Assembly (NCBI GenBank): GCA_030123565.1
Contig: CP126122.1
Location: 186,001-250,000 of the forward strand
Origin: Nitrospira sp.
GTDB lineage: Bacteria > Nitrospirota > Nitrospiria > Nitrospirales > Nitrospiraceae
Direction of reading: 5' to 3'
Length of the DNA stretch: 64,000 nucleotides
Below the pieces are notes generated by a model, which had not been told where the DNA came from, did not search any database, and saw only the letters and a list, made by a program, of their open reading frames with translations. A program made the translations under genes and the position numbers. Positions 17,326 to 28,087 of the stretch are shown one piece after another. The first letter of the stretch is position 1. Every line of letters starts with the position of its first letter.

Positions 17326-18639
17326 GGCTCTTCAGGAAACCGTGTGGGTAGTTAACGTCTCTTGCGCTATGCTCGGAGCCTCACAAGGAGGAGCCGAGCC
17401 ATGCGCGACTTTGAACTCTATCAGGCCGTCTTGGGGTTGCGGGCCCCCTGGACCGTCGTCAACGTGGAGCTGGATGTGAAGGGGAAACAGGTGACCGTGA
17501 CCGTAGAGGCCGGACCGGGGCCCTATCCCTGTCCTGAGTGTCAGGAGCCGGTCCCGGGCTATGATCGCAAGCGCCGACGGTGGCGGCATCTGGATACCTG
17601 CCAGTTCACGACGTGGATCCAGGCGGACCTCCCCCGCGTGAGCTGTCCGACCCATGGGGTTAAGCAGATCGCGGTGCCCTGGGCGGAGCCCGGCTGTCAG
17701 TTCACTGCCTGGTTCGAGCGCCTGGCCATTGATGTGCTCCGGGAGTGTTCGGTGACGGGGGCTGCGGGGCTGCTGCGCATCACGTGGGACGAGGCCTGGG
17801 GGATCAAGGCTCGGGCGGTCGCTCGGGGGCTGAGCCGCCGGACCCAGGACATCATGCCGCACCTCGGCGTCGATGAGAAAGCCATCGCCAAGCGGCACCG
17901 CTACCTCACGGTCGTTGCCGCCCTGGATCGCAGCCGCGTCCTCTACCTGGCGGAGGATCGCAAGCAGGAGAGTCTGGACGGATTCTGGACGATGCTGACG
18001 TCCGCTCAGCGCGAGGGGATTGAGGCGATCGCCATGGATATGTGGGAGCCCTCTGTGCAATCCACGCGGGCGCATGTGGAGGGCGCCGAGACCAAGATCG
18101 TCTTCGACAAGTTCCACGTCGTCAAGCATCTCCACGACGCGGTCGACCACGTCCGCCGCGCCGAGCACCGAGCGTTGAAGCAGGCTGACGACGCTCGTCT
18201 CACCGGCACGAAATATCTCTGGCTCATGCGCCCCAAGGAGATGACCCCCGAGCAGCGGACCACGTTCCGCACATTGCAGTGCTCGGACCTCAAGGTGGCA
18301 CGGGCCTGGACCCTCAAGGAGCGCTTCCGCCAGTTCTGGGACTACACGTACTGCGGCGCGGCCCAGAAGTTCTTCGCCCGCTGGTTCTGGCGCGCCACCC
18401 ATAGCCGCCTGGTCCCGATGGCCGAGGTGGCTAAACTGATCCAGCGCCACCTCCCCAACGTGCTCACCTATCTGCAGCATGGCATCACCAATGCGGGCCT
18501 GGAAGCCGTCAACGCGACGATCCAGTGGGTGAAGAAGACCGCCCGCGGCTTCCGGAACGTCGAGCATTTCAAGACTGCGATCTATTTCCACTGCGGAGGA
18601 CTGGATCTCTATCCAACCCACACGAAAGCCTGAAGAGCC
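17326..18639 (+). mobile_element. Intact ISL3-family insertion sequence
   Basis: 1314 bases bounded by inverted termini: left ggctcttcaggaaaccgtg, right (complement) ggctcttcaggctttcgtg, both continuing with tgggt. It holds a single transposase gene and is flanked by an exact 8-base direct repeat. All parts needed for movement appear present, so it is a recent or at least undamaged insertion. Confidence 0.93.
17401..18633 (+). CDS. ISL3-family transposase
   Basis: 410 residues from the ATG at 17401, which follows AAGGAGG by nine bases. An N-terminal zinc-binding region (CPECQEPVPGYDRKRRRWRHLD...VSCPTHG) precedes a helix-turn-helix and the DDE catalytic core: Asp158 in LGVDEKAIAK, Asp213 in AMDMWEPS and Glu368 in GLEAVNATIQ, all in the DDE_Tnp_ISL3 order. 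Length is normal and no frameshift is seen. The gene almost reaches the right terminus, ending six bases before the element ends. Confidence 0.95.
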   Translation: MRDFELYQAVLGLRAPWTVVNVELDVKGKQVTVTVEAGPGPYPCPECQEPVPGYDRKRRRWRHLDTCQFTTWIQADLPRVSCPTHGVKQIAVPWAEPGCQFTAWFERLAIDVLRECSVTGAAGLLRITWDEAWGIKARAVARGLSRRTQDIMPHLGVDEKAIAKRHRYLTVVAALDRSRVLYLAEDRKQESLDGFWTMLTSAQREGIEAIAMDMWEPSVQSTRAHVEGAETKIVFDKFHVVKHLHDAVDHVRRAEHRALKQADDARLTGTKYLWLMRPKEMTPEQRTTFRTLQCSDLKVARAWTLKERFRQFWDYTYCGAAQKFFARWFWRATHSRLVPMAEVAKLIQRHLPNVLTYLQHGITNAGLEAVNATIQWVKKTARGFRNVEHFKTAIYFHCGGLDLYPTHTKA

Positions 18640-18647
18640 GAAGACAA
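18640..18647 (+). repeat. Target-site duplication of the insertion sequence, right copy
   Basis: GAAGACAA, exact partner of 17318-17325. Confidence 0.9.
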
Positions 18648-18796
18648 TTGGTTGCCACACGCCGCGAAATGTTGATTCAATATAAGATTCCCGACCCCTT
18701 TTCTTGGCCCAGAACCGATCTGATTTTCGCCACCATCGACGAGTGGCGGCAGCGCTGGATGAAAATTAACGACCCGTCATACAGCCATCGGCTTGT

Positions 18797-19858
18797 TTAA
18801 GTGAAAGATATGATCAACCAAAGAATGGCGGCGATATCAAAAACCACATTCCAGTCAAAGGATTTGCTAGCCAATATGCAGAAAAGCCAGGCATAAAAAG
18901 TTATGCCGAAGGACCACGTTAAGACAATAAAGAACCTTTCTAGGGTATCGCTGGGATCGCGAAGCATGACTAGAAGAAACAAAATGAGCACAAAGACAAA
19001 AAAGAAATTTGCCGCTGATTGAGGAGAATGAAAGGATTCGATGATTCCAACTAGAAATCCGATGAGTGCTCCTGAAAATAAGCCTCTTCCAAAGGCCTGT
19101 AATATTAGCGTTCGGCGCGCAGATGGAACTGAGGCCTGTTTTCTATTTTCACCTTCTTCTACTGGAATGTCCCCAGCTAATGACTCTATTACTATGTTTT
19201 TTGTAGCGTCTCGAACGGACGAACCGATGATGGTTCCCCATACAATTGCACATTGAAGACTGGCTACTATTAAACTCCCCACCAAAACAGAGACAATGAT
19301 AACAGCCAAGAAATCAAAGAGAGCGATGGGCCCATGTCCACTCCCCCCGCCAAATAGCCCCGGCGCATTCACACTGAGATTTGCTATCGCGACGATTGAA
19401 GATCCATGCTGAAATCCATGTATTTGAGCAGCAACGAGAATGGATGTCGGAATATTAATTGCTAAGTGTATAAAAAACTGTTTATCCACCTGAAAGAACT
19501 CCTTGGTAAAGAAGGTATCGAGTAAGGACTCAATTAAGTGATACCGAGACAAATTGGCTATCTGTAGGCGCGATACGATGAGCCCTACGAGTGCGCCGAA
19601 AACTATTTCAATTAGGAAGTCGCCCGCTGACAACTCGATCGCAGCGCCTAAGGATCGGAGCTGCACCACATCGGTAATCGCTAAGCGCAGGACGCTTACA
19701 ACATTAACAAAGTTTGCAATAACCACCGCACCAAAGGTAAGAACGCCAGCCTGTGCAATACTTTTGGTGACCTTCAGTTCAGTAAGCTTTTTATGCGACT
19801 GAGAATAAGTAGAGCTATCTTGAGACCGCGTCTGTCTACGGCCAATTATCAAGGACAT
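18797..19858 (-). CDS. Integral membrane protein of unknown function
   Basis: 353 residues, visibly AT-richer than the surrounding genes. After a 30-residue polar N-terminus there are about eight hydrophobic segments (AGVLTFGAVVIANFVNVVSVL, FLIEIVFGALVGLIVS, FIHLAINIPTSILVAA, LFDFLAVIIVSVLVGSLIVAS, GLFSGALIGFLVGIIES, FFFVFVLILFLLVML, FIVLTWSFGITFYAWLF, AAILWLIISFT). A polar loop (ESLAGDIPVEEGENRKQASV) sits mid-protein. No family recognised. It lies next to the insertion sequence and a second orphan gene, so it is probably acquired DNA. Confidence 0.7.
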   Translation of the reverse strand: MSLIIGRRQTRSQDSSTYSQSHKKLTELKVTKSIAQAGVLTFGAVVIANFVNVVSVLRLAITDVVQLRSLGAAIELSAGDFLIEIVFGALVGLIVSRLQIANLSRYHLIESLLDTFFTKEFFQVDKQFFIHLAINIPTSILVAAQIHGFQHGSSIVAIANLSVNAPGLFGGGSGHGPIALFDFLAVIIVSVLVGSLIVASLQCAIVWGTIIGSSVRDATKNIVIESLAGDIPVEEGENRKQASVPSARRTLILQAFGRGLFSGALIGFLVGIIESFHSPQSAANFFFVFVLILFLLVMLRDPSDTLERFFIVLTWSFGITFYAWLFCILASKSFDWNVVFDIAAILWLIISFT

Positions 19859-20027
19859 AGGTGCCTCGCAGTGGAGGAGGCCAAGGAGATTCTTTGCATG
19901 TTAAGGTGAGAAGGATTGTTCCGGCATATTGACGTTGATACGGCATCAATCCCGCTTTCAGTGGCGTTATCCGAACCGAATCGAGTTGGTTATGAAAGGC
20001 TTCTATTCATCTGGGACCCAGCGAGGT

Positions 20028-20417
20028 TCAAATATTATGAGGTTCCGAATGGGTTGCATAACAACGTATTTCCACTGTTTCCAATAATCTTTTTGCTCTA
20101 TTCAGGTTATCGAACGGCGTTGAAGTATCCGGCCCGAATTGCGCCATGAAGCGATACCTGAGTGCATGAAGGCGAGAGAATAGGTCGACGTGCCGGTTGT
20201 AGCGTTCAATAAGGACGTAAGCTTGGTCCAAGGCGTCCTTATCCTTGGGGCTTTCGTTCGGTCCAGGCTTCCGCGTTTTACCTTCCCCCTCATAGCCGAA
20301 CGAGCTCCGAATTGAGTTGATGATATCTGGCGCTTGATAGAAGAGTGCGAGGATCTCTACGATGCTCGCTATGATGGCACCGCTTTGAATGAGATCGGTC
20401 AAGTCCTTTAGTGACAT
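20028..20417 (-). CDS. Hypothetical protein with one N-terminal hydrophobic segment
   Basis: 129 residues if it starts at the ATG at 20417; an in-frame GTG at 20453 would add 12. Neither has an ideal ribosome binding site. Residues 3-25 (LKDLTDLIQSGAIIASIVEILALFY) are amphipathic to hydrophobic, followed by a charged stretch (GEGKTRKPGPNESPKDKD) and a helical domain (LIERYNRHVDLFSRLHALRYRFM). No family recognised. Base composition is intermediate between the AT-rich gene at 18797 and the core. Confidence 0.5.
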   Translation of the reverse strand: MSLKDLTDLIQSGAIIASIVEILALFYQAPDIINSIRSSFGYEGEGKTRKPGPNESPKDKDALDQAYVLIERYNRHVDLFSRLHALRYRFMAQFGPDTSTPFDNLNRAKRLLETVEIRCYATHSEPHNI

Positions 20418-20453
20418 TATGTAAACTAAACTCCAAATAGCGCGGACGATCAC

Positions 20454-21081
20454 CGCGCTCTCTTAGCTAGACCGCCAAACGATGACCTCCAATCTAACAG
20501 GTTGGGCAAGCCATCGGAAGGAGGAAGAAACACCCGAACGCTGTTTGTTCTCAACCCGTTTTCAGCGAGGGGACTGGCATAGTCTTCACTGCGCGTATTG
20601 ACCGAGCACCATCCAATGCTCCCTCCGTATGCCTGATTCTCCCTCTCCGGCCTATTAGACGGGGGGAGGACCGACCGGCTGGTGAGCGAGCATCGGCCGA
20701 TCCGCCGCTCTTCCGGGTAGAGCCTGGCGGGCGATTGTCCGCCCATTGACTGCATGAGCAGGTACCCGACTAGCCGTAGCAGGCGGCCGTTGCGTTTCGG
20801 AGGCAACGGCGAAGCCTGTCCTGTCTGAGCCGGTAGCCGGCGAGTTGACAGGCTTCGAGCAAGCACGGCGCAGTCGGGTGCTCAGGCAGGCGTCAGCGGC
20901 GGACCAATCGCCTGTCAGGCACCGATCCCTTCCCACGCGCCCTTCGACCCATCTCCCAAGCTCTTTCTAGGCCTTCTTCTCATGGCTGGTTTCATTGATT
21001 GTGCGGGAAAGGGTATCGTAGAATTATTCACTTTGGGTCGGCCGGTGATCCAGAGTATTTCGCTCAACCGAAAGGCTGCAG
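20454..21081. other. Non-coding region with a structured palindromic element
   Basis: Minus-strand frames cross this stretch but their low-complexity Arg/Ser/Pro composition, and the nested complementary arms beneath them, argue that they are not genes. The remarkable part is 20722-20920, entered separately. The remaining 20454-20720 and 20921-21081 show no further feature. Confidence 0.45.
20722..20920. ncRNA. Candidate structured RNA or palindromic element
   Basis: Nested complementary arms form a multi-branched fold: an outer stem 20722-20743 with 20898-20920, a middle stem 20755-20771 with 20872-20884 (acccgact / agtcgggt extended by tgagc / gctca), and inside it two perfect hairpins, gccgttgc / gcaacggc (20786-20810) and gaagcctgtc / gacaggcttc (20811-20856), the latter capped by gccgg / ccggc. 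It may be an RNA gene or a non-autonomous mobile element; strand unknown. Confidence 0.45.
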
Positions 21082-22185
21082 GTGAAAACGGTTGCCACGC
21101 TCCCTCGTCCCATTACGGACTATCAGGCCCTCTCGCCCGATGAGCTGTTCGAGAGAACCCGTGCGGCCAAACGCACGCTCGGTGATCGGGTCATGATCCT
21201 CGGCCATAACTATCAACGGGACGAAGTCATTCAGCATGCCGATTTCCGTGGCGATTCCCTGATCCTGTCGCAGGTGGCCGAACAACGGTCCGATCGGCCC
21301 TATGTCGTATTTTGCGGCGTGCACTTCATGGCCGAAACCGCCGATGTGTTGAGTCGTTCCAATCAAACCGTCATCCTCCCCGACATGGCGGCAGGCTGTT
21401 CCATGGCGGACATGGCCGCGATCGAACAGGTGGAACAGTGTTGGGATGCGCTGGGGCGGATCGTGCCGGTCGAAGAGACGGTCATGCCGGCGGTCTATGT
21501 GAATTCAGCCGCGGTCCTGAAGGCCTTTTGCGGGGAACATGGCGGTCTTACCTGCACCTCGTCCAATGCGCGGAAGGTGATCGAGTGGAGCTGGGCGCGC
21601 CGAGAGAAGATCCTCTTCTTTCCCGATGAACACCTGGGCCGGAACACGGCCAATAAAATGGGCATCCCTCGCGACCAGATGATCATCTGGGATCCCTACA
21701 TGCCACGCGGCGGCAATTCCGTGGAGGCGATCCAGCGGGCGAAGTTGATTCTGTGGAAGGGCCATTGCAGCGTGCACCAGATGTTTCAACCGTCGCATGT
21801 CGATTATTTCCGCAAGCAGCACCCCGAGATCAAGGTGATCGTCCATCCGGAATGTCATGAGGACGTGGTCAACAAGGCCGACCTGGTGGGCTCGACGGAA
21901 TTCATCATTCGAACCATTACCGCCGCGCCTGCGGGCACGGTCTGGGCGGTCGGCACGGAACTGAATCTGGTCAATCGGCTCAAGCACGAACAGACCGACA
22001 AGAAGGTGTTTTTCCTCTCCTCGACCGTGTGCCAGTGCGCCACCATGTTCCGCATCGACGCTCCGCACCTCTGCTGGGCCATGGAGAACCTGGCCGAAGG
22101 GCATGTCGTGAATCGCATCGTTGTCCCGGCAGACGAAAAACAGTGGGCGAAGGTGGCGTTGGACCGAATGATGGCCCTCAGTTGA
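21082..22185 (+). CDS. nadA: Quinolinate synthase NadA
   Basis: 367 residues with GTG start. It condenses iminoaspartate with dihydroxyacetone phosphate to quinolinate for NAD. Family stretches: VMILGHNYQRDEVIQHADFRGDS, CGVHFMAETADVLS, AAGCSMADMAAIEQVEQCWD, TCTSSNARKVIEW, FFPDEHLGRNTA and STVCQCATMFRIDAPHLCW, which include the three cysteines for the oxygen-sensitive 4Fe-4S cluster. No nadB or nadC is nearby. A GCTGA-rich repeat follows its stop. Confidence 0.96.
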   Translation: MKTVATLPRPITDYQALSPDELFERTRAAKRTLGDRVMILGHNYQRDEVIQHADFRGDSLILSQVAEQRSDRPYVVFCGVHFMAETADVLSRSNQTVILPDMAAGCSMADMAAIEQVEQCWDALGRIVPVEETVMPAVYVNSAAVLKAFCGEHGGLTCTSSNARKVIEWSWARREKILFFPDEHLGRNTANKMGIPRDQMIIWDPYMPRGGNSVEAIQRAKLILWKGHCSVHQMFQPSHVDYFRKQHPEIKVIVHPECHEDVVNKADLVGSTEFIIRTITAAPAGTVWAVGTELNLVNRLKHEQTDKKVFFLSSTVCQCATMFRIDAPHLCWAMENLAEGHVVNRIVVPADEKQWAKVALDRMMALS

Positions 22186-22218
22186 CAGCGAATAGCCCTC
22201 AGCGGTCAGCCTTCAGCC
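22184..22218. repeat. GCTGA-rich intergenic repeat, copy 3
   Basis: Starts at the nadA stop codon (tgacagcgaatagccctcag, then cggtcagccttcagcc), the same words as copies 1 and 2 in shorter form. Confidence 0.6.
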
Positions 22219-22366
22219 AAGACTACGTTGCGAAGTATTTCAGGAGTACCGGCAGTTCGAAGCTCATGCCTTCCTAGCTCGTGAAATGGCTGGTGCCTTC
22301 CCCCTCCCTTCCGGTATATTCCATCCACCAGCCGAGCGCCTATGGCCGCTGTCCATTGCGGTGCCG

Positions 22367-22394
22367 ATCGCTGAAGGCTGACAGCCGATAGCTC
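22367..22394. repeat. GCTGA-rich intergenic repeat, copy 4
   Basis: atcgctgaaggctgacagccgatagct just before ileS; inverted relative to copy 3, so nadA-ileS spacer carries two facing partial copies. Confidence 0.6.
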
Positions 22395-22402
22395 GAGTAG
22401 GT

Positions 22403-25218
<2,816 letters not shown>

Positions 25219-25222
<4 letters not shown>

Positions 25223-25740
25223 GCCCTGCCGTCCGATACCTGCTGCTGGGCCTCCTCAGCCTCGTGATCGTGGTGGCGGATCAGGCCACGAAAGCGCAGG
25301 TCATGCAAACCATGCGGCTGCATGAGTCCATCCCCGTGGTCTCCAATTTCTTCAGCATCACGTACATCCGCAATCCCGGCGCGGCGTTCGGGTTCTTGTC
25401 GTCCAGCAGCGGGTCGTTCCGCTTCGTGTTTTTCGGCGTGACGTCGCTCTTTGCCTTGGGATTGCTGGGAACGATCCTGGTTCGCATGCCGAAGCACAAT
25501 TGGATGGGGCAACTCAGTGTGGCAGGGATTCTCGGCGGGGCGATCGGGAATTTACTGGACCGCCTGCGTTACGGGGAAGTGATCGATTTTCTGGACTTTT
25601 ATTTTAACGCCTACCATTTCCCGGCCTTCAACGTCGCCGATTCGGCGATTACGGTCGGGGTGGGGTTCCTGATTCTCCACTTTGCCCTCGAAAAGCACCC
25701 GGATGATGCCCCGGTGCTTCAGGAGAACCGTCCCTCTTAG
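25219..25740 (+). CDS. lspA: Lipoprotein signal peptidase LspA
   Basis: 173 residues from a GTG that overlaps the ileS stop (GTGA). It cleaves the signal peptide of diacylglyceryl-prolipoproteins in the inner membrane. Four membrane helices are visible, and the aspartyl protease motifs are GGAIGNLLDRLRYGEVIDFLDFY and FPAFNVADSAITVG with the two catalytic aspartates. NPGAAFGFL is the conserved periplasmic region. The several lipoproteins in this window are plausible substrates. Confidence 0.97.
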
Positions 25741-25755
25741 CCATCCCGCTTCCGA

Positions 25756-26025
25756 TCAGGCCGGCAAGGTGATGATGAAGCCGCCCTGTTCGCGGAACTG
25801 CTTCTGCTGCGCCTCCGAGAACATGACGAGCGGTTCGCTGTGGCAGAACTGGCATTCCTTGAGCGTAATCACGGCGTCAGGCTCACCGATTTCCACCAAG
25901 TGCTTCTTCGCCAGTGTCAGGGCCTTTTCCTGCGTCGTCGTCATGACGTCGAAGTGCAGCTTGCCTTTTTTGCCCTTCACCCATGTATCGTAGACGTGGA
26001 CCGTGTCCATCGTTTGATTTCCCAT
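25756..26025 (-). CDS. DUF2024-like small protein
   Basis: 89 residues. The sequence TVHVYDTWVKGKKGKLHFDVMTTT...ALTLAKKHLVEIG...ITLKECQFCHSEPL...QQKQFREQGGFIITLPA matches my memory of the DUF2024 pattern: an N-terminal VHVYDT strand, a CxFCHxE motif and a C-terminal GGFIIxL. Function unknown. AAGGAG lies ten bases before the chosen start; an inner ATG five codons on is an alternative. Confidence 0.75.
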   Translation of the reverse strand: MGNQTMDTVHVYDTWVKGKKGKLHFDVMTTTQEKALTLAKKHLVEIGEPDAVITLKECQFCHSEPLVMFSEAQQKQFREQGGFIITLPA

Positions 26026-26053
26026 GGCGGCTCGGCTCCTTCTCGCAGGGTGA

Positions 26054-26932
26054 TTAGTGGACGACCAAGAGCACGATGATGCCCAGCACCATGCGATAGT
26101 AGGCGAATACCCGCAGGCTGTGGCGTTGCACGAAGGTGAGAAAGGCGGCGATGACCGCCCAGGCGACTACGAACGACACCACCAGCCCGACCCCGAGGGC
26201 GACATAGTCCTGCTGGGTAAAGACGGCTTGGGACTTCAGCATCTGGTAGATGGTGGCGATGATCATCGTCGGGAGGGCCAGAAAGAAGGAATATTCGGTG
26301 GCGACGCGGCGGTCGAGCCCGGCCAGGAGGCCGCCGACGATCGTCGAACCGGAGCGGGACATGCCTGGGATCAGGGAAACGCACTGCGCGAGGCCGATCC
26401 AGAGAGCCGACCGAGGCGTGACCTGGAGGAGTTCCGTGGTGCGCACGCGGTTTCGCATCCGCTCCACCGCCAGAATAATGAGGCCCCCGATGATCAGCGA
26501 TGCTGCGACGGTCGCCGGTGCAAAGAGATGGGCCTTGATCGACTTATGCGCGAAGAACCCCACGAGCGCTGCGGGCAGGAAGGCCAATCCCAGTCCGATG
26601 ACGAACCAGAGGTTGGGATGGGCGTGAATAGACTTCTGGAGGATCGCCGTCCATGCGGTGGCTCCGCGTGCCGCCACCAGCGAACGAAATTCTCGTTGTT
26701 CACGGATGGTGTGGGAGGCGAGCGCCGCGAGTTTGGTGCGCTCATAGGCGATGATGGCCAGAATCGCCCCCAGCTGAATCGAAATCTCCACGTTCGAGGC
26801 GATGTCTCCCGTGAATCCGAGGGCATGCCCGGCGAGAATCAGATGGCCTGTCGAGGAGACGGGAAGAAATTCCGTCAGGCCTTCGATGATGCCGAGAATG
26901 ACGGCGAGCTCCGGGCTCCAGTTCATCATCAT
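26054..26932 (-). CDS. uppP: Undecaprenyl-diphosphatase UppP (BacA)
   Basis: 292 residues from the ATG at 26932 (MMMNWSPELAVILGIIEGLTEF); longer frames upstream add 18 residues not usual for the family. It recycles undecaprenyl diphosphate, the lipid carrier of cell-wall and O-antigen synthesis, in the inner membrane. Signatures: EGLTEFLPVSSTGHLIL with the catalytic Glu and PGMSRSGSTIVGGLLAG, plus at least seven hydrophobic helices. Loss confers bacitracin sensitivity in other bacteria. Confidence 0.95.
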   Translation of the reverse strand: MMMNWSPELAVILGIIEGLTEFLPVSSTGHLILAGHALGFTGDIASNVEISIQLGAILAIIAYERTKLAALASHTIREQREFRSLVAARGATAWTAILQKSIHAHPNLWFVIGLGLAFLPAALVGFFAHKSIKAHLFAPATVAASLIIGGLIILAVERMRNRVRTTELLQVTPRSALWIGLAQCVSLIPGMSRSGSTIVGGLLAGLDRRVATEYSFFLALPTMIIATIYQMLKSQAVFTQQDYVALGVGLVVSFVVAWAVIAAFLTFVQRHSLRVFAYYRMVLGIIVLLVVH

Positions 26933-27169
26933 GACAAGAGTTGGTATTGGAAGTACTGGTGGTGTGTGGTTTCGATGAACAGTCACTGCATATTCCCAAA
27001 CTGTCCTCCGGCAGTCAAGCGCCGGCTGATTTTATACGCCGTCGGGGCCGACACCGGGTTCCGGTTGGCGCCACGCAATCGGCAAACCTGTTGACAAAGT
27101 GTGGAGGTTGGCATACACAGACAGGATGGAAGAAGCCCGATCGGTCTTGATCGAACAGGGGAGGGTCGC

Positions 27170-27901
27170 ATGAGGCAAGTGTGGATGGTTGGGCTCGCGT
27201 TCGTCTGCGTGATGGCCGTCAGCGGGTGCGTGAGCGACAAGAAATACCGTGAGGCGCTCGCCGATGCCGACGCCGTCAGGGGCGACCTGGAGCGCGCGCG
27301 TGCACAGAAAAATGCGCTGGAACAACAGGTCAAGACGCTGAAGGATCTCAATGCCAAGTTCGGTTCAGAAAGCCAAATCGCCCGGGATGAACTCCAGCGT
27401 ATCGAACATGGACGCGACAAAGAGCGCGATACCATCGAAGTGCGGACGAAGGAGCTGGAAGACAAGGTCAAACAGCTGACGGCGCAAAATCGGAACATCA
27501 AGCAGGAGTATGACGAGGCGCGTCGGCACAACGAGCAACTGAAATCGCTGGTGGCGCGGTACCAAAAAGAAATGAAGGAACGGTCACGATCGCTGTCGTC
27601 GAGTTCGGCCCCTTCGGCATCGATGCCCCCTTCGTCGGGTGCTGCCTCATCTTCGGCCAAGTCGGCGCAATCGGCCGTCTCGCTCGGCATGCCGGCGGAG
27701 TCGGCGCCTGCGTTGTCCCTGCTCAACATCAATAAGGTGTCTTCGGCCGAGTTGGTCCTCTCCTTGGGAATCACCCAGGATGTTGCCGACCGGATCGTGA
27801 GCAACCGTCCCTACAAGGTGAAGGGCGAATTGGTCGCCAAGAATGTGGTGCCGAAGGACGTATTCGACGACATCAAGGATCGGATTACCGTCAGCCCGTA
27901 G
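27170..27901 (+). CDS. Coiled-coil lipoprotein with C-terminal helix-hairpin-helix domain
   Basis: 243 residues from the ATG at 27170. Residues 1-20 are a lipoprotein signal (VWMVGLAFVCVMAVSGC) with Cys20. About 30-150 is a continuous heptad-rich coiled coil (RGDLERARAQKNALEQQVKTL, RTKELEDKVKQLTAQNRNIKQ). A Ser/Ala-rich linker (LSSSSAPSASMPPSSG) leads to a helix-hairpin-helix domain (INKVSSAELVLSLGITQDVADRIVSNRPYKVKGEL) of the ComEA type. In the periplasm this may bind DNA or act as a protein scaffold. A strong terminator follows, isolating it. Confidence 0.75.
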   Translation: MRQVWMVGLAFVCVMAVSGCVSDKKYREALADADAVRGDLERARAQKNALEQQVKTLKDLNAKFGSESQIARDELQRIEHGRDKERDTIEVRTKELEDKVKQLTAQNRNIKQEYDEARRHNEQLKSLVARYQKEMKERSRSLSSSSAPSASMPPSSGAASSSAKSAQSAVSLGMPAESAPALSLLNINKVSSAELVLSLGITQDVADRIVSNRPYKVKGELVAKNVVPKDVFDDIKDRITVSP

Positions 27902-27944
27902 GTACCGTCGCCGATAGTCTACGGTTCCAAGCGCCGTCGTCGAG

Positions 27945-27985
27945 AAGGCCGTTTGCCGTCGCGGGCAAACGGCCTTTGTTTTTGC
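27945..27985 (+). terminator. Rho-independent terminator after the coiled-coil lipoprotein gene
   Basis: aaggccgtttgcc pairs with gggcaaacggcctt around a four-base loop (GTCG-type), followed by tgttttt. Twelve base pairs is long; it may also stop transcription from the other side. Confidence 0.85.
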
Positions 27986-28087
27986 AGCTGCGTGGATCGA
28001 GAGGGGGAAGGGGACGTCCCGGCTGAATCGCCGAATCATTTCCTGGTAGAATGCCCCGCGTTGCCGGAAGGGAAGGATCGCCAGTCC

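Noticed and set aside
20503-20525. gcccaac / gttagat words resembling integron attC core boxes
   Set aside because: The two boxes lie only two bases apart instead of bracketing a folded attC site, and no integrase is present.
20450-20936. Two overlapping minus-strand frames (about 90-140 residues)
   Set aside because: Low-complexity Arg/Ser/Pro composition, no ribosome binding site, and their sequence is explained by the nested palindrome; not called as genes.
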